Assembly: GCF_900451195.1 (NCBI RefSeq)
Contig: NZ_UGHR01000001.1
Span: 2,914,001 to 2,978,000 of the forward strand
Reading direction: 5' to 3'
DNA from: Iodobacter fluviatilis
GTDB lineage: Bacteria; Pseudomonadota; Gammaproteobacteria; Burkholderiales; Chitinibacteraceae
Length of the DNA stretch: 64,000 nucleotides
Shown here: piece by piece, positions 28,311 to 38,169 of the stretch
Layout of the letters: the number at the start of each line of letters is the position of its first letter
Position numbering within the stretch: the stretch's first letter is position 1
Notes under the pieces: generated by a model
The model's input: only the letters and a program-made list of their open reading frames with translations
The model's database searches: none
What the model was told of the DNA's origin: nothing
Position numbers and translations under genes: made by a program

Positions 28311-28766
28311 ATGCAATTAGCGGAGAGTTCAGATAGTCATTCAATAGCCAGCCTCTATTTAGCTTCGCGCAAAGCACACCTTCCTTACGCACCATTAGCG
28401 CATAGCGACAAAGCCATTTACAGCTGGGCGGCTGACGTACTAATTAAAACCAACCGTATTATTGCCGCATCAAAAGATGGAGAGTTGCTTGGCTTTATTG
28501 CTATGGCAAGCGATGAAGGCAGGCAATGGATTAATCATCTCTATATCCACCCCCGGCACACCGGATCAGGCATAGGCTCTGCCTTGCTTGAATATGCTTT
28601 AGCCCACATGCCCCGCCCTGTGTATCTCTATACCTTTCAGGCGAATACCGGTGCCCGTCGTTTTTATGAGCGATATGGCTTTATTGCCCAGGAATTTAAC
28701 GATGGCTCAGGCAATGAAGAAGGCTGCCCGGATGTGCTCTATGTACTCAACCCATCCTCCAGCTAA
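28311..28766 (+). CDS. GNAT-family N-acetyltransferase 2
   Basis: The 151-residue protein has the GNAT core GFIAMASDEGRQWINHLYIHPRHTGSG (RxxGxG-like motif RHTGSGIGSALLEYAL) and FQANTGARRFYERYGF. It lies 9 bp after the first GNAT gene and 3 bp before the third. Its N-terminal ASRKAHLPYAPLAHSD resembles small toxin- or amine-acetylating GNATs. Substrate unknown. Confidence 0.85.
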   Translation: MQLAESSDSHSIASLYLASRKAHLPYAPLAHSDKAIYSWAADVLIKTNRIIAASKDGELLGFIAMASDEGRQWINHLYIHPRHTGSGIGSALLEYALAHMPRPVYLYTFQANTGARRFYERYGFIAQEFNDGSGNEEGCPDVLYVLNPSSS

Positions 28767-28769
28767 ATC

Positions 28770-29219
28770 ATGCCTCAGATAAACATACGCCCAATGATCA
28801 TTCATGATGCAGCAGCCGTCTCTGCCCTGCTGCCTGCGCTGGATTACACTGGCAGCCCTTGCGAGGTGGAAAGGCGCTTTGCAGCGCTCTCTGCTCAGCC
28901 AGATCACGTTGTTTTCCTAGCATTTCACAATAAGCAACTGGCAGGACTTTGCCATATCCAGGGTGTGCGCTTAATTGCGAGTGATGGCTATGCAGAGATT
29001 AGTGCGCTGGTCGTCCAAACCGCCTTACAGCGCAGCGGAATAGGCAAGGCTTTAGTTGCTGATGCAAAAAAATGGGCCCAATCACATGGCTATGAACGCG
29101 TACGCTTACGATCTGGCCTACACAGAGAAAACGCTCACCTTTTTTACGAGGCCATTGGCTTTAGTAAGAAAAGGGCCAGTTATGCTTTTGAAATACAGAT
29201 GCTTGATTCAACCCTTTAA
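28770..29219 (+). CDS. GNAT-family N-acetyltransferase 3
   Basis: The 149-residue protein carries ISALVVQTALQRSGIGKALVADAKKWA with the acetyl-CoA motif QRSGIG, and the C-terminal RLRSGLHRENAHLFYEAIGF, typical of general GNATs of the aminoglycoside-acetyltransferase-like group. It starts 3 bp after the previous stop, so the trio is tightly coupled. The DUF3224 gene begins 9 bp later. Confidence 0.87.
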   Translation: MPQINIRPMIIHDAAAVSALLPALDYTGSPCEVERRFAALSAQPDHVVFLAFHNKQLAGLCHIQGVRLIASDGYAEISALVVQTALQRSGIGKALVADAKKWAQSHGYERVRLRSGLHRENAHLFYEAIGFSKKRASYAFEIQMLDSTL

Positions 29220-29228
29220 GGAAATACA

Positions 29229-29648
29229 ATGATTCCAAGTAAGATAAGCATTCAATTTACTGCCAGCAACTGGTCCGAAGTGGCCTTTCACGAGCATGCT
29301 GACGCAGGCAAACTCAGCCGTGCCAGCATCAGCAACACCCTGAGCGGCGAGCTAACTGGCGAGGGCGTACTCGAATATTTACTGTCTTACACCAACGACC
29401 GCGATGTGGCTTTTATGGGGTATGAGCGTATTATGGGCAAAATTGCAGGCTATGAAGGCAGCTTTGTACTCAGGCACGATGGTGTGTTTTCCAGCACAGA
29501 GGGCGTCAGTGGCACATTAAGCATTGAAGCCGGTAGCGGCACAGCTGACTTTTCCGGCCTAACAGGAAATGGAAAAATTCAGGCCAAAGCAGGGGAGCAT
29601 GGCGGAATTTACACCTTGCAACTCTCAAGCGTTCCGATGGAAAAATAA
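29229..29648 (+). CDS. DUF3224-family protein
   Basis: The 139-residue protein begins with an SIQFTASNWSE strand, contains EYLLSYTNDRDVAFMGYERIMGKIAGYEGSF, and ends in a beta-rich GSGTADFSGLTGNGKI block, matching the DUF3224 family of unknown function (a lipocalin/allene-oxide-cyclase-like barrel is expected). It completes the tight GNAT cluster and is followed by a bidirectional terminator. Ribosome site AAGGAA precedes ATG. Function is not known. Confidence 0.8.
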   Translation: MIPSKISIQFTASNWSEVAFHEHADAGKLSRASISNTLSGELTGEGVLEYLLSYTNDRDVAFMGYERIMGKIAGYEGSFVLRHDGVFSSTEGVSGTLSIEAGSGTADFSGLTGNGKIQAKAGEHGGIYTLQLSSVPMEK

Positions 29649-29679
29649 ATCCTTGCCCTGTACCTGCATTTTAAAAAGC

Positions 29680-29708
29680 AAAAAACCAGTGGATCGCACT
29701 GGTTTTTT
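29680..29708. terminator. bidirectional terminator between DUF3224 gene and rpoS
   Basis: Stem AAAAAACCAGTG / CACTGGTTTTTT with 5-nt loop GATCG. A-run and T-run on opposite sides let it stop transcription from the plus-strand GNAT cluster and the minus-strand rpoS gene. Confidence 0.92.
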
Positions 29709-29730
29709 TATTTGCAGAGCAAGGGCTCGA

Positions 29731-30696
29731 TCAGAGCAAGACATCACTCGTTACGCCATAGCGACGTAAGATACGACGTAATTGTTCCAGTGCTTCAATT
29801 TGAATCTGGCGCACGCGCTCGCGGGTTAAATTCAAATTGGCGGCTAAGTCTTCGAGGGTACAGACTTCATAGCCGTTGAGGCCATAACGGCGCTCAATCA
29901 CAATGCGTTGTTTCTCATTAAGTTGTTTCAGCCATTCACGCACATAACGCTCTACTTCAGCATTTTGCAAAATGGCTTCAGGTCCATCGTGCTGGTCATC
30001 CGGAATTGATTCTCCAATGGTCAACATGGGATCAATATCCAGCGGCGCATCAAGTGATGCGACTCTTTCATTTAAGCTCATTACCCGGCGTACATCTTCC
30101 ACCGATTTGCCCACCAAATGGGCAATATCTTCAATCACCGGTTCGTGCCCTAATTGTGCTTCCAAATGGCGCTGAGCACGTAAATACACATTTAATTCTT
30201 TAATCACATGCACGGGCAATCGAATAGTGCGCGACTGGTTCATAATTGCGCGCTCTACACTTTGCCGAATCCACCAAGTGGCATAAGTAGAAAAACGAAA
30301 ACCCCGTTCGGGGTCAAATTTTTCTAATGCATGCATTAATCCGATATTTCCTTCTTCAATTAAATCAAGCAAGGTCATACCACGATTAATATAATGCTTG
30401 GCGATATTCACGACCAAGCGCAAATTATGCTCAATCATTTTTTGCCGAGCCTGAAAATCACCCTGCACCACTTTACGTGACAGGGCCCGCTCTTCATCAG
30501 GGGTCAGTAATTTACTCTGGCCGATTTCATTCAGGTAAATCTGCGTCACGTCGCCCGTGCTTTCATGAACGTGGGCTTCCGCTTCATCCGCAGCAGGCTC
30601 GGCCTCAATCTCCGAACCATCTTCCTGCTCGGCCTTCTCGAGATCGTCGGCCTCCTCGAGTAATTCCTCTTCCAGAATATCAAGCTGATCGTTCAT
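29731..30696 (-). CDS. rpoS: RNA polymerase sigma factor RpoS
   Basis: The 321-residue sigma factor has an acidic N-terminal region (many Glu and Asp up to residue 45). Sigma regions 1.2 (DVTQIYLNEIGQSKLLTPDEE), 2 (HNLRLVVNIAKHYINRGMTLLDLIEEGNIGL ... FSTYATWWIRQ), 3 and 4 (LTRERVRQIQIEALEQLRRIL) follow. It is the general stress and stationary-phase sigma factor. It overlaps the nlpD stop by 4 bp, in the classic surE-pcm-nlpD-rpoS order, so some transcription should start inside nlpD. It ends at a bidirectional terminator. Confidence 0.97.
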   Translation of the reverse strand: MNDQLDILEEELLEEADDLEKAEQEDGSEIEAEPAADEAEAHVHESTGDVTQIYLNEIGQSKLLTPDEERALSRKVVQGDFQARQKMIEHNLRLVVNIAKHYINRGMTLLDLIEEGNIGLMHALEKFDPERGFRFSTYATWWIRQSVERAIMNQSRTIRLPVHVIKELNVYLRAQRHLEAQLGHEPVIEDIAHLVGKSVEDVRRVMSLNERVASLDAPLDIDPMLTIGESIPDDQHDGPEAILQNAEVERYVREWLKQLNEKQRIVIERRYGLNGYEVCTLEDLAANLNLTRERVRQIQIEALEQLRRILRRYGVTSDVLL

Positions 30697-31700
30697 TTTT
30701 TTTCCGCTTGGATGTATTTTGCAGGGTCTACCGGCTTCCCAAATCTGCGCATTTCAAAGTGCAGTTTGACCTGATCACTATCGCTATTGCCCATCTCAGC
30801 AATTTTCTCCCCCTTCCTAACTTCACCGCCCTCCTTGACAAACAGTTTACTGTTATTTGCATATGCCGTCAGAAATTCTTGATTATGCTTAAGGATAATC
30901 ATCTTTCCATAGCCACGTAAGCCGGAGCCTGCGTAAACAACCTTACCATTAGCTGATGCAATTACAGACTGGCCTATTTTCCCTGAGATATCAATACCGC
31001 GATTTTCTTCAGAGAAAGCCTTCACGGTTTTGCCTGCTGTTGGCCAAGCCCAATCGCCTGGCTTTTCATCGCTGTTCATTGGGGCAGAAGAGGCATTATT
31101 ACTTGGTTTTTCGGCTATTTTCACTGCAGAAGCTGCACGCACCTCAGAGGCTGTTTTTGCCACCGATCCGCCAGAAGCGGTGACAGACGGTAGTTTTGCG
31201 CTGTCAGATTGTGATTTAGACACAACAATCGGGCCTTCAGCAAGGGCCGCTACGGCACTGGCAGACTGTGCTCCATAGGGCACTTTTACAGCTTTGGGAT
31301 AGTTTTTCGTTTCTTGTTTCAGTTCAGATTTAGTGTCTGTTTTTTGCACTTCATCTGTTTTTAAAGGGCGAATTTCAACCGCGCCATCAGGCGGCGTGAG
31401 CCGTAAGGTTTGATCCACCTTAATTCCATTTACATCACCCAAATTATTCCATGCTGCCAAATCTCGATAAGCAAGACCATGATCCAATGCAACTCGGTAC
31501 AGCGTATCGCCTTTCTTTACAATGTAAGTTGCCGGGCGAGGATCTACGCTCGCAACAGGCACGGCAGGTGTATTAACGCGAGGCGCTGAAGGAACAACGA
31601 TCTGAGCACTGCGATCTACAATCGGTGCTGGTGGTGTTGGCTGACTGGCGCAAGCACCAAGCATCAAGGCCAGAGGGGCACACAAGCGTTGCCAATTCAC
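30693..31700 (-). CDS. nlpD: NlpD murein hydrolase activator lipoprotein
   Basis: The start is GTG 31700, with AAGGAG 8 nt upstream. The 335-residue protein has a signal with lipobox LGAC (Cys17). A LysM domain follows (about residues 57-105, ATYIVKKGDTLYRVALDHG), then a low-complexity Ser/Ala/Lys linker. The C-terminal LytM/M23 domain (about 225-330) begins RGIDISGKIGQSVIASANGKVVYAGSGLRGYGKMIILKH. In E. coli NlpD activates the amidase AmiC during cell separation and its LytM domain is catalytically dead. Here the catalytic His/Asp set also appears incomplete (NGKV rather than the zinc motif HxGxD), though RGIDISG resembles the degenerate site. It precedes and overlaps rpoS. Confidence 0.93.
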   Translation of the reverse strand: MNWQRLCAPLALMLGACASQPTPPAPIVDRSAQIVVPSAPRVNTPAVPVASVDPRPATYIVKKGDTLYRVALDHGLAYRDLAAWNNLGDVNGIKVDQTLRLTPPDGAVEIRPLKTDEVQKTDTKSELKQETKNYPKAVKVPYGAQSASAVAALAEGPIVVSKSQSDSAKLPSVTASGGSVAKTASEVRAASAVKIAEKPSNNASSAPMNSDEKPGDWAWPTAGKTVKAFSEENRGIDISGKIGQSVIASANGKVVYAGSGLRGYGKMIILKHNQEFLTAYANNSKLFVKEGGEVRKGEKIAEMGNSDSDQVKLHFEMRRFGKPVDPAKYIQAEKK

Positions 31701-31783
31701 GGGTTAATCTCCTTACTTTTCAATATAAATAACGCAATCACACACCTAGCACTATCCAGCCCGCAATCACATTACAAAATAAC

Positions 31784-32455
31784 TTACACAACACCCGGTA
31801 ACAGCGGCACAAAATTAACTTTTTCAAGCCGGGTTTCAATAAAACCCTCGGCAGTACGCTCTATCTGACGTAATTCCTGATCTGTTTCACCCACAGGATA
31901 AATCAGTCGCCCGCCTACCTGCAGCTGAGGGAGCATATCTTCCGGCAAAATAGGCGCAGCCGCCGTAATAATAATGACATCGTATGGCGCCGCTTCCGCA
32001 AGCCCCTTACTGCCATCAGCATGGCGTAAGCGTGCATTATGCACGCCCAGCACACTCAGGCGATCCCGCGTGGCTTTATATAAGCCACCAATCCTTTCGA
32101 CCGAATAAACCGTTTTAAATAACAACGCTAATACTGTGGTCTGATAACCACAGCCAGTACCAATTTCCAGCACTTTTTCATGCCGGGCAGCCCCCATCGC
32201 CAGCTCGGTCATTCTTGCAACGATATACGGCTGAGAAATAGTCTGCCCAAAACCAATAGGCAAAGACACATCGTCATAGGCCTTATGCGCCAGCGCTTCA
32301 TCCATAAAACCATGGCGGGGCACCTCGGCCATCGCGGCCAGAACACCGGCATGGGTGATGCCCTGCGTCTTTAAGCGCTCTACCAGCCTCGCCCGCGTTC
32401 TAGCGGATGTCATGCCTGTACCGCCTAGGGCGGCAATATTTAATCGGATAGCCAT
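31784..32455 (-). CDS. pcm: protein-L-isoaspartate O-methyltransferase
   Basis: The 223-residue protein has the SAM-binding motif [18 protein letters not shown] and the family segments [22 protein letters not shown] and [18 protein letters not shown]. It methylates isoaspartyl residues and begins repair of aged proteins. An ATG at 32413 ([14 protein letters not shown]) would align better with E. coli Pcm. The longer start overlaps surE by 16 bp and lacks a clear ribosome site, so the true N-terminus is open. The gene sits between surE and nlpD as in many Proteobacteria. Confidence 0.94.
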   Translation of the reverse strand: MAIRLNIAALGGTGMTSARTRARLVERLKTQGITHAGVLAAMAEVPRHGFMDEALAHKAYDDVSLPIGFGQTISQPYIVARMTELAMGAARHEKVLEIGTGCGYQTTVLALLFKTVYSVERIGGLYKATRDRLSVLGVHNARLRHADGSKGLAEAAPYDVIIITAAAPILPEDMLPQLQVGGRLIYPVGETDQELRQIERTAEGFIETRLEKVNFVPLLPGVV

Positions 32456-33183
32456 GTTGAGACAAGATCAAGTTGAGATTTAGCGGTTAAGTCAACCGAC
32501 AGGGGCGTCACTGATACATAGCCATTTGCTACGGCATGAAAATCAGTTCCTTCACCGGCATGAGAAACTTCCCCTACCGGCCCTACCCACCAGATGGTTT
32601 CACCGCGCGGATTTTTGGATTGAATCACGCCGGAAGATTTATGTCGACGCCCCAAACGCGTCATTAACACCCCTTTTATCTCTGCATAAGGTAAATCCGG
32701 TACGTTTACATTAAGCAATACGGGCGAGGCAAAAGGCTGGCGGATAAACCGTCGCACCAAATCTCTAGCTACCTGTGCGGCGCTGTCAAAATGCCGCGGG
32801 TTGCGTGAAGCCAGTGAAACAGCCATCGCGGGAACACCAAACAAATGCCCCTCCGTAGCGGCAGCCACCGTACCCGAATAAATCGTATCATCGCCCATAT
32901 TGGCACCATGATTAATGCCCGAAACAACCATATCCGGCAAGGAATCCATCAAACCTGTTGCAGCAAGGTGCACGCAATCGGTTGGCGTACCATTGACATA
33001 CATAAAGCCACTGGGTGCTTTACGCACACTTAAAGGGCGATCCAGCGTCAGTGAATTGCTCGCCCCGCTGCGATCCCGCTCCGGCGCACAGACAGTGACC
33101 TCACCTTCTTCACGTAATGCTTCTGCTAGAGCCAAAATACCCGGGGCAAAATAACCATCATCATTTGACAATAAAAATCGCAT
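32440..33183 (-). CDS. surE: 5'/3'-nucleotidase SurE
   Basis: ATG 33183 is preferred ([15 protein letters not shown]), because GGAG lies 6 nt upstream; the TTG one codon earlier is unlikely. The 247-residue protein has the metal-binding NDD motif, the conserved SGAS ([16 protein letters not shown]) and [24 protein letters not shown]. SurE dephosphorylates nucleoside monophosphates and short polyphosphate with divalent metal and aids stress survival. It heads the surE-pcm-nlpD-rpoS block. Confidence 0.97.
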   Translation of the reverse strand: MRFLLSNDDGYFAPGILALAEALREEGEVTVCAPERDRSGASNSLTLDRPLSVRKAPSGFMYVNGTPTDCVHLAATGLMDSLPDMVVSGINHGANMGDDTIYSGTVAAATEGHLFGVPAMAVSLASRNPRHFDSAAQVARDLVRRFIRQPFASPVLLNVNVPDLPYAEIKGVLMTRLGRRHKSSGVIQSKNPRGETIWWVGPVGEVSHAGEGTDFHAVANGYVSVTPLSVDLTAKSQLDLVSTWLSD

Positions 33184-33278
33184 CAATTTCTCCTCAAACT
33201 CAGCACATCATCACAGACGCCACCGGCCATTAATCATTCACAAGAAAACGCAAAAACATGAGCAAAGATGCAAATGCA

Positions 33279-34157
33279 TCAGAGCCTAACACTTTTTTTA
33301 AAAGCACTTGATAATATGCCACAAGCCGCAATCAGAGCCATGGCAATATAACTAGCCCAGCTTAGCTGCTCATCCCAAAGCAGAGCGGCAAATACAGTAG
33401 CAAAGAGCACGGTTAAATAAGCAAGGCTTGCAACCGTCAATGTTTTACCCCTGCTGTATGCACGCGTCATTCCCAATTGCGCAATCGTTGCCGAAACACC
33501 CAAGCCAGCAACAATCCAAATATTATTAAGATTCAAAAAGGTTAATGGCGCATCCTGCAGGCTCATTAAGATGGCAGCCCCTGTTGTTGAAACAAGGGAA
33601 AAATAAAAAACAGTACGCCATTCGGGCTCGCCAGCCTGACCTAATTTATTGACATTAAAATAGGCCACACCCGATAAAAGCCCAGAGCCGAGGCCCATTA
33701 AACCCGCCAGCCACTGCGCGCTTTCAAAAGTGGGTTTTAATAAAATAACCACCCCCACAAAGCCAATCAGAATAGCCAGAGTCTGGCGTGGCTGAAGTTT
33801 ATTCTTTAAATAAAAAATAGTAATCAGCGTTAAAAACAGCGGCGAGGTATAACTAAGCGTAACGGCCGTAGGTAATGCCAGATGAACAATCGCATAAAAA
33901 TATAATAACAAAGCAATAAAGCCCGCCACACAACGTGACATATGGAGTTTAAACATGGGCAAATTAACTTTCAGTGTTTTACCCTGCAATAAAACCACCA
34001 CAAAAATACCTGCCAGCCCTGCTATGCAGCGATAAAAGACCAATTCAGCCACTGAAAATTGCTGACTGCCTAATTTAACAAACACCCCCATAATTGCAAA
34101 ACAAAAACAAGCCAGAATCATCCAAAAAGAACTCGATTGCTTAAGCCGCTCTAACAT
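33279..34157 (-). CDS. DMT/EamA-family transporter
   Basis: The start is set at ATG 34157, which has AGGAG with 5 nt spacing; it yields 292 residues. The protein has ten predicted membrane segments arranged as two EamA repeats (FWMILACFCFAIMGVFVKLG at the start, and ALGSGLLSGVAYFNVNKL near residue 150). Members export amino acids, nucleotide precursors or other metabolites, or give drug resistance. The substrate cannot be told from sequence. It is between surE and the chemoreceptor gene on the same strand but with its own Shine-Dalgarno and spacing, so it may be separate. Confidence 0.88.
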   Translation of the reverse strand: MLERLKQSSSFWMILACFCFAIMGVFVKLGSQQFSVAELVFYRCIAGLAGIFVVVLLQGKTLKVNLPMFKLHMSRCVAGFIALLLYFYAIVHLALPTAVTLSYTSPLFLTLITIFYLKNKLQPRQTLAILIGFVGVVILLKPTFESAQWLAGLMGLGSGLLSGVAYFNVNKLGQAGEPEWRTVFYFSLVSTTGAAILMSLQDAPLTFLNLNNIWIVAGLGVSATIAQLGMTRAYSRGKTLTVASLAYLTVLFATVFAALLWDEQLSWASYIAMALIAACGILSSAFKKSVRL

Positions 34158-34184
34158 TTTCACTCCTAAATCAAATAGCAATAA

Positions 34185-34202
34185 GCCCCGTTAGAACGGG
34201 GC
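34185..34202 (-). terminator. hairpin terminator after the chemoreceptor gene
   Basis: Reading the minus strand, GCCCCGTT and AACGGGGC form a stem 25 bp after the chemoreceptor stop, followed by TTATTG. A short T-poor tail makes it moderate in strength. Confidence 0.6.
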
Positions 34203-34226
34203 CTATTTCATGCAATACCGCATCAG

Positions 34227-35843
34227 TTAACGCAATCGGTAACCCGAAATGGTCTTCTTTACCGTTTCTATCAGCTGCTGCAGCTGGTCTGCCGACGCTG
34301 CAGAATGCACCGCAGCATCATTGGTCTGCTCTGACATATGGGCGATTTTTTCCACCTGCTGCGCCATAGCAGTGCTGGCACTGCTTTGCTCGACCAGAGC
34401 CTCAGAAATATCCACCACATAATTCACCACTAAACCTGAAGCCACACGAATATTGGCAATAGCCGAGCCCGCATCACGCGCATGCGCCACACCTTCTTCC
34501 ACCTGCAATACCACCTGCCGCATCCGCGCTACCGCCCGGTCTGATCCTTCCTGAATAGCACTCACTGTATTGGCAATTTCTTGGGTAGATCGGCTGGTGC
34601 GCTCGGCAAGCTTACGTACTTCATCGGCCACCACCGCAAAACCACGCCCCAGCTCGCCCGCTCTGGCCGCTTCAATTGCAGCATTGAGCGCAAGTAAATT
34701 AGTCTGATCGGCGATTTCTTTAATCTCATTGACCACCGTTCTGATCTGATTGCTCCTAGACTGCAAATCACTCATTTCCGCCGAAGCTTCACGTACCGTG
34801 CCGGCAATCGCATCGATCTCGGTCACCGTCGCATTAATGACGCGCTCGCCATCGCTGGCAAGGCGCCCAGAGTCTTGGGTATGCACTTTGGTATCCCGCG
34901 CGCGCTCTGCCACATGATTAATACTTACCGTAACTTCTTCCACTGTTGCAGCCATATGTGCGGCTGATTCGCTCGATACAGCAGAAATTTTTGAAAGCTG
35001 CTGAGTATTGGCCGAAACCTGTACGGCAGAACCTGCCATTTGTGTAATCGACTGCTCAATACTGATAAAGCTGTTTTGTACAGTGCTTAAAATATGATTG
35101 ACTGCTTTAACTAAATGACTGATTTCATCATTACCCGTTACCGGAATACGGCCGGTGAAATCCAGGTTTTTTTCAATATGCGACAAAGCCGTCAGACTAT
35201 CAGCCATTGGCTTTTTAATTGCACGGTAAATCAATATGCCAATAAATAAAACAAGGACAATACCTAAGCCAGAAATCACCCAAAACAAAGTAATTGATTT
35301 TGAGTTTGCTTCATCCGCATCTACAATAAGACGCTTGGCATAATCATCATTAAATTTAACTAGGCCATTAACAGGCTGAATAACAGCCATAAATTTGGCA
35401 AAGCCACTGACATTGGCTAACTCAAAAGCACCGGTAAAATCCCGGTCGTCAGATAATTTAATTGCATCCATATACAAACGATCATAATCATTATATGCAG
35501 CCTGCAGCTTTTTATATAAATCGCCGTCTTCCTGACCTGCAACTAACTGGCTATATGCATTAATGTTTTTCATCAGCGTATCGCGATTACCCGATACAAA
35601 TTTTATAATTTCTGCTTTTTCTTGGTCTTTAGACGACAAAATATGCACAAACAAAACAATACGGTTTTGATTTAGATCATTAGCAATCCGATTAGCCAAT
35701 AAAGCGCTTTGCATTGAATGCTCAGAAATATACTTTAAACGGGAGGCTTGATCATTCAGGCGTGATACGCCCAGCAGCATCACAGACAATAAAGAAAGTA
35801 GTGCAACAGCAATTAACGCGGTGAGGCGTTGTGAAATATTCAT
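34227..35843 (-). CDS. methyl-accepting chemotaxis protein with 4HB sensor
   Basis: The 538-residue receptor has a transmembrane segment at about residues 8-28. A four-helix-bundle ligand domain follows (about 30-185, MCP_4HB type, with many Asn/Gln-rich helices), then a second transmembrane segment at about 189-210, and HAMP to about 262. The signalling domain has the hairpin tip [44 protein letters not shown]. It controls CheA activity in response to its ligand, which is unknown. No CheW pentapeptide tail is seen at the C-terminus (ends SGYRLR), so methylation may be less efficient. It lies upstream of the DMT transporter on the same strand. Confidence 0.94.
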   Translation of the reverse strand: MNISQRLTALIAVALLSLLSVMLLGVSRLNDQASRLKYISEHSMQSALLANRIANDLNQNRIVLFVHILSSKDQEKAEIIKFVSGNRDTLMKNINAYSQLVAGQEDGDLYKKLQAAYNDYDRLYMDAIKLSDDRDFTGAFELANVSGFAKFMAVIQPVNGLVKFNDDYAKRLIVDADEANSKSITLFWVISGLGIVLVLFIGILIYRAIKKPMADSLTALSHIEKNLDFTGRIPVTGNDEISHLVKAVNHILSTVQNSFISIEQSITQMAGSAVQVSANTQQLSKISAVSSESAAHMAATVEEVTVSINHVAERARDTKVHTQDSGRLASDGERVINATVTEIDAIAGTVREASAEMSDLQSRSNQIRTVVNEIKEIADQTNLLALNAAIEAARAGELGRGFAVVADEVRKLAERTSRSTQEIANTVSAIQEGSDRAVARMRQVVLQVEEGVAHARDAGSAIANIRVASGLVVNYVVDISEALVEQSSASTAMAQQVEKIAHMSEQTNDAAVHSAASADQLQQLIETVKKTISGYRLR

Positions 35844-36247
35844 TATCGAGCCCCTGGCAGCCTATCGGACTTAAGATTGCTTTACCAGACAAAACCCAAA
35901 AATTAGGATTTTGCCCATAAGCATGCGGCACATTCCCACACCTTGGTAAAGCATACTTAATATTTTTTTCAGAGCTCAGATTCTATGCCAGAACGCCCCA
36001 TCAGGGTACATAAGAATTCGCTGTTGCGAAAAAATCATTTTTTATACAAATAAAAACATAATCTGCCACTTTAGCAAATCAGCAGACCAGCTTTAATCTG
36101 CCCCAATCTCCGGGCTATAAAGCAAAAACATAAGTCAAAAACAATCCGACCACCATGAATCATTTCAAAAATAATCCATATAAAACAAAACACTAAACCC
36201 CATTCAGCATGTGGATTTTGAATATCCTTTATCAAAACTATCGGAGG
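35844..36247. other. intergenic region
   Basis: A 404-bp AT-rich stretch between the chemoreceptor start and the stop of the response regulator gene, both on the minus strand. It must contain the chemoreceptor promoter. I see no RNA gene, clear hairpin or coding frame. Confidence 0.4.
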
Positions 36248-36976
36248 CTACATCTGTCTGAACTGCCCGGCAAAACTACGGCTTAGTGGCAATGTATGCG
36301 ATGTATTTTTAATCTCAATACGCTGCCGCCCAAGAATATCCCGCTCGATGCGTGCCACCACATGCAAATTCACAATATAAGAGCGGTGTACCTGAGCGAA
36401 GCTTTTAGGGTGTAATTGTGGTAATAAATCTTTAAGCGAGGTGCGGATTAAATGCCGCTCATGAGCAGTTACAACTTCTGTGTATTTATCTGCCGATTGA
36501 AAAAACAAAACCTCATCCACCGCCACTAAACGAGTGATATCGCCAAGTCCCACAGTAAGCCAAGTCAGAGGCGCTGCTTCTTTATGGATGCTGCTGAGCA
36601 AAGCGTTAAAATCGAATTGTGGTTTACGCTCTCTTTGCAAACGCGTCACACATTGCAATAAGCGATCATCGCTGACTGGCTTTAATAAGTAATCGAGGGC
36701 CGCATTATCAAAAGCCGAAATAGCATACTCATCAAAAGCGGTCACAAACACCACGCGGGTATCGCGCAAGGTGCTGGCCACCTGCAGACCACTTAAGCCG
36801 GGCATGCGAATATCTAAAAAAGCAAAATCCGGTGAAAGGCGATTCAGCTCATTCACGGCTTCCAACCCATTTTTAACAACAGCCACAATATTTAAATCCG
36901 GCCAAAGGACTTGTAAGCGCTCAGCCAGACTACTGGCCAATAAAGGCTCATCATCGGCAATTAAAGCGGTAGGCAT
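36248..36976 (-). CDS. second LytTR-family response regulator
   Basis: The 242-residue protein has D8/D9, the phospho-acceptor D55 in FLDIRMPGLSGL and the Lys of YLLKPVS. The C-terminal LytTR domain contains LFFQSADKYTEVVTAHERH and FAQVHRSYIVNLHVVARIERD. The receiver domain is clearly related to that of 1437-2183, with the same start MPTALIADDE, so the two systems are paralogous. The gene lies 13 bp downstream of its kinase, giving one operon. Targets are unknown. Confidence 0.93.
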   Translation of the reverse strand: MPTALIADDEPLLASSLAERLQVLWPDLNIVAVVKNGLEAVNELNRLSPDFAFLDIRMPGLSGLQVASTLRDTRVVFVTAFDEYAISAFDNAALDYLLKPVSDDRLLQCVTRLQRERKPQFDFNALLSSIHKEAAPLTWLTVGLGDITRLVAVDEVLFFQSADKYTEVVTAHERHLIRTSLKDLLPQLHPKSFAQVHRSYIVNLHVVARIERDILGRQRIEIKNTSHTLPLSRSFAGQFRQM

Positions 36977-36989
36977 GGTTTTCCTTTCC

Positions 36990-38030
36990 TCAGATTTTAT
37001 TCAAAGGCAGTGTTAATTCGGCAATCACACCACAGGGCACATTGGGATAAAGCGCTAGACGGCCTTCTTTGCCATACAGGTTTTCTAAACGCTTACGCAC
37101 ATTCGGCAGGCCCACGCCCTCTTCCCCCGCACTTTGCAAACCCAAGCCACTGTCATAAACCCGTAAGCGTAGCAGTTTTTCAACAACATCCGCCACAATA
37201 TGCAGCTCACCCCCGGCAATAGCGGGCTCAATGCCATGCTCTAAAGCGTTTTCTACCAGCGGTTGCAAAAGCAGCGGCGGCAGCAGCGCGGCTTGCAAAT
37301 CAGCTGGCACATCGATCCGGTATTGCAAGCGATCACCAAGGCGAATTTTACTAATCGCCAAAAGCGCAGTCACCAAATCCAGCTCTTCCGCCAAAGTAAC
37401 CTGCTTTTTACGCGTGCGGCTCAAGCTGGCACGCAAATAATCATTTAAGTGATCAAGCATTGTTTGTGCCAGTGGTGCATCGCGGCTGATCAGGCTACGC
37501 ATATTGGCCAGCGTATTAAATAAAAAATGCGGCTCTATTTGCGCCTGCAACATGGCCAGTTGTGCGGCAATTTCTGATTGCTGCACTTCGGCTAGGCGTT
37601 GTTGCTCAATCGCCAGCTGTGCACGGTAAGTTTGTGAGCGATAAAGGACAAAAAAGAACCCTGTGGCCGCGACTGCCACCAAAAAAGCCAGCGCTATCCA
37701 GCGCCATTGATACTGCGGATTAAGCCAGAAATAGCTGATCACATCCGGCGCACCCAAAAAATAGGCCAGCTTAAAACCAAAGAAGAGCCCTAGCGGCAGC
37801 ACCAAAATTAAACGCCATAAACGCTGCCCCCCCATGCCGCTGCCCGAACAAAAAGCGAGCGTATTAAGCACAGAAATACTAAAGCCGATCGAATGCGAAA
37901 TCAGCAAATTATCCCAAAAATATTCAGGCTTACTCGATAAAGTGCATAAAACAGCAATAAGGGTATTAACCAGCAACAAAATAGGAAAATCGCGCCGCCA
38001 ACGTGCTAGAAACTCAGAAGTATTAATCAT
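36990..38030 (-). CDS. second LytS-type sensor histidine kinase
   Basis: The 346-residue membrane kinase has four or five N-terminal membrane segments (about residues 15-130) with short loops and no large periplasmic domain. A coiled-coil linker follows (about 135-160). The His_kinase motif QAQIEPHFLFNTLANMRSLI comes next, then the GHKL ATPase with VENALEHGIEPA and EGVGLPNVRKRLENL. It pairs with the LytTR regulator at 36248-36976. Compared with the first kinase in the window, the sensory part is compact and membrane-embedded, so the two systems should read different signals. Confidence 0.92.
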   Translation of the reverse strand: MINTSEFLARWRRDFPILLLVNTLIAVLCTLSSKPEYFWDNLLISHSIGFSISVLNTLAFCSGSGMGGQRLWRLILVLPLGLFFGFKLAYFLGAPDVISYFWLNPQYQWRWIALAFLVAVAATGFFFVLYRSQTYRAQLAIEQQRLAEVQQSEIAAQLAMLQAQIEPHFLFNTLANMRSLISRDAPLAQTMLDHLNDYLRASLSRTRKKQVTLAEELDLVTALLAISKIRLGDRLQYRIDVPADLQAALLPPLLLQPLVENALEHGIEPAIAGGELHIVADVVEKLLRLRVYDSGLGLQSAGEEGVGLPNVRKRLENLYGKEGRLALYPNVPCGVIAELTLPLNKI

Positions 38031-38095
38031 ATAGCTCTTATTTAAACTGATTAAAAATAGGGCATGGCAAGCAGGATTTTAAGGAAAATACACAA

Positions 38096-38118
38096 AACCA
38101 AGCCGCTGTTTGAGCGGC
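38096..38118 (-). terminator. weak terminator after the outer-membrane barrel gene
   Basis: On the minus strand GCCGCT-CAAAC-AGCGGC is followed by TTGGTTTTG, 52 bp after the stop of the OMP gene at 38170. The T tract is interrupted, so strength is doubtful. Confidence 0.45.
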
Positions 38119-38169
38119 ATGATTCAGACAAATTTTTCTTAAGTAACAACGGTGCTATGCACAAATAAA

